A stretch of DNA of 5,659 bases, from NCBI GenBank assembly GCA_023398855.1, contig JAEWRS010000071.1, forward strand, positions 1 through 5,659, in the 5' to 3' direction. Position numbers and translations under genes: made by a program. Below are positions 5,621 through 5,659 of the stretch, piece by piece (within the stretch, counting starts at the first letter, position 1; each line of letters opens with the position of its first letter). The notes under the pieces are model-generated. The model did not search any database, was not told where the DNA came from, and was given only the letters and a program-made list of their open reading frames with translations. The stretch is from Bacillota bacterium. Its GTDB lineage: Bacteria > Bacillota > Clostridia > Lachnospirales > Lachnospiraceae.

Positions 5621-5634
5621 TATTGAATCAATGG
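5621..5634 (+). promoter_or_regulatory. Possible CdaR binding site shared with the cdaR upstream region
   Basis: TATTGAATCAATGG contains the perfect dyad ATTGA-A-TCAAT (5622-5632) and matches 13 of 14 bases of TATTGAAGCAATGG at 4354-4367. In both places it lies just before a -10-like hexamer (2-4 bases away). Assignment to CdaR rests only on position and recurrence. Confidence 0.5.
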
Positions 5635-5637
5635 TGT

Positions 5638-5643
5638 TATGAT
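5638..5643 (+). promoter_or_regulatory. Putative -10 element of a promoter leading out of the window
   Basis: TATGAT is a 5/6 match to the sigma-A -10. No good -35 is found at 16-18 bases; TTGTAG (5612-5617) is 20 bases away. A weak -35 covered by a regulator site fits an activator-dependent promoter. The ATG at 5650 lies about where transcription would start and has no ribosome site, so it is probably not the start codon; the gene it serves lies beyond the right edge. Confidence 0.45.
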
Positions 5644-5659
5644 ACACCTATGAAACAGC

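Noticed and set aside
5650..5659. ATG AAA CAG as the start of a new gene at the right edge
   Set aside because: No ribosome site precedes it and it falls about 7 bases after the -10, where transcription would begin; a leaderless start cannot be excluded but the evidence is too thin.
1..5659. CRISPR array, tRNA/rRNA genes, insertion sequences, phage genes
   Set aside because: No regularly spaced direct repeats, no tRNA-like cloverleaf, no transposase or integrase motif and no terminal inverted repeats with target duplications were seen by eye.

Overview
The window reads as chromosomal DNA of a low-to-medium GC, Gram-positive anaerobe of the Clostridia, most like the Lachnospiraceae (Lachnoclostridium/Lacrimispora-type). 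This is inferred from strong GGAGG-type ribosome sites, near-consensus sigma-A promoters, A/T-rich intergenic DNA, and a gene set (DUF1858 redox-disulfide protein, DUF6483 protein, CdaR-type regulator) typical of that group. No species can be named from sequence alone.

Region 1 (1-420) is a remnant. The last 33 codons of an unidentified gene overlap the start of a short-chain dehydrogenase/reductase (SDR) gene. That SDR gene is wrecked: its N-terminal TGxxxGIG motif, a central strand and its C-terminus survive in three frames, but about 150 residues including the catalytic Tyr-x-x-x-Lys region are gone.

Region 2 (417-3823) is the core of the window: a TetR-family regulator, a Lon (La) ATP-dependent protease, and a 68-residue CxxC protein of the DUF1858 / hybrid-cluster-protein-associated redox-disulfide family, all on the + strand. 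An almost identical 18-base palindromic site (TAAGTGAATGWTCATTTA, 17 of 18 matching) lies in the tetR promoter and, inverted, at the lon promoter. The simplest reading is that the TetR protein represses both itself and the lon-DUF1858 operon. The regulator carries three evenly spaced cysteines (C111, C118, C125), and the small protein made with Lon has a CxxC motif, so a redox- or metal-responsive proteolysis module is a reasonable but untested hypothesis. This Lon lacks the usual tig-clpX-lonA-ysxC neighbourhood and has a divergent N-terminus and an extra C-terminal tail, so it may be a second, inducible Lon paralogue. The operon ends at a very strong terminator (21-bp stem) that also serves the convergent gene.

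Region 3 (3838-4439) holds a DUF6483-family gene on the - strand and a 212-base divergent intergenic region with a perfect 10-bp inverted repeat.

Region 4 (4440-5659) holds a full-length CdaR-type (sugar-diacid recognition) regulator and, after it, the promoter region of a gene lying beyond the window. The sequence TATTGAAKCAATGG occurs both upstream of cdaR and just before the -10 of that downstream promoter, suggesting a CdaR binding site in both places. The regulator would then control itself and the next gene or operon, probably for uptake or catabolism of a hydroxy acid or related carbon source.
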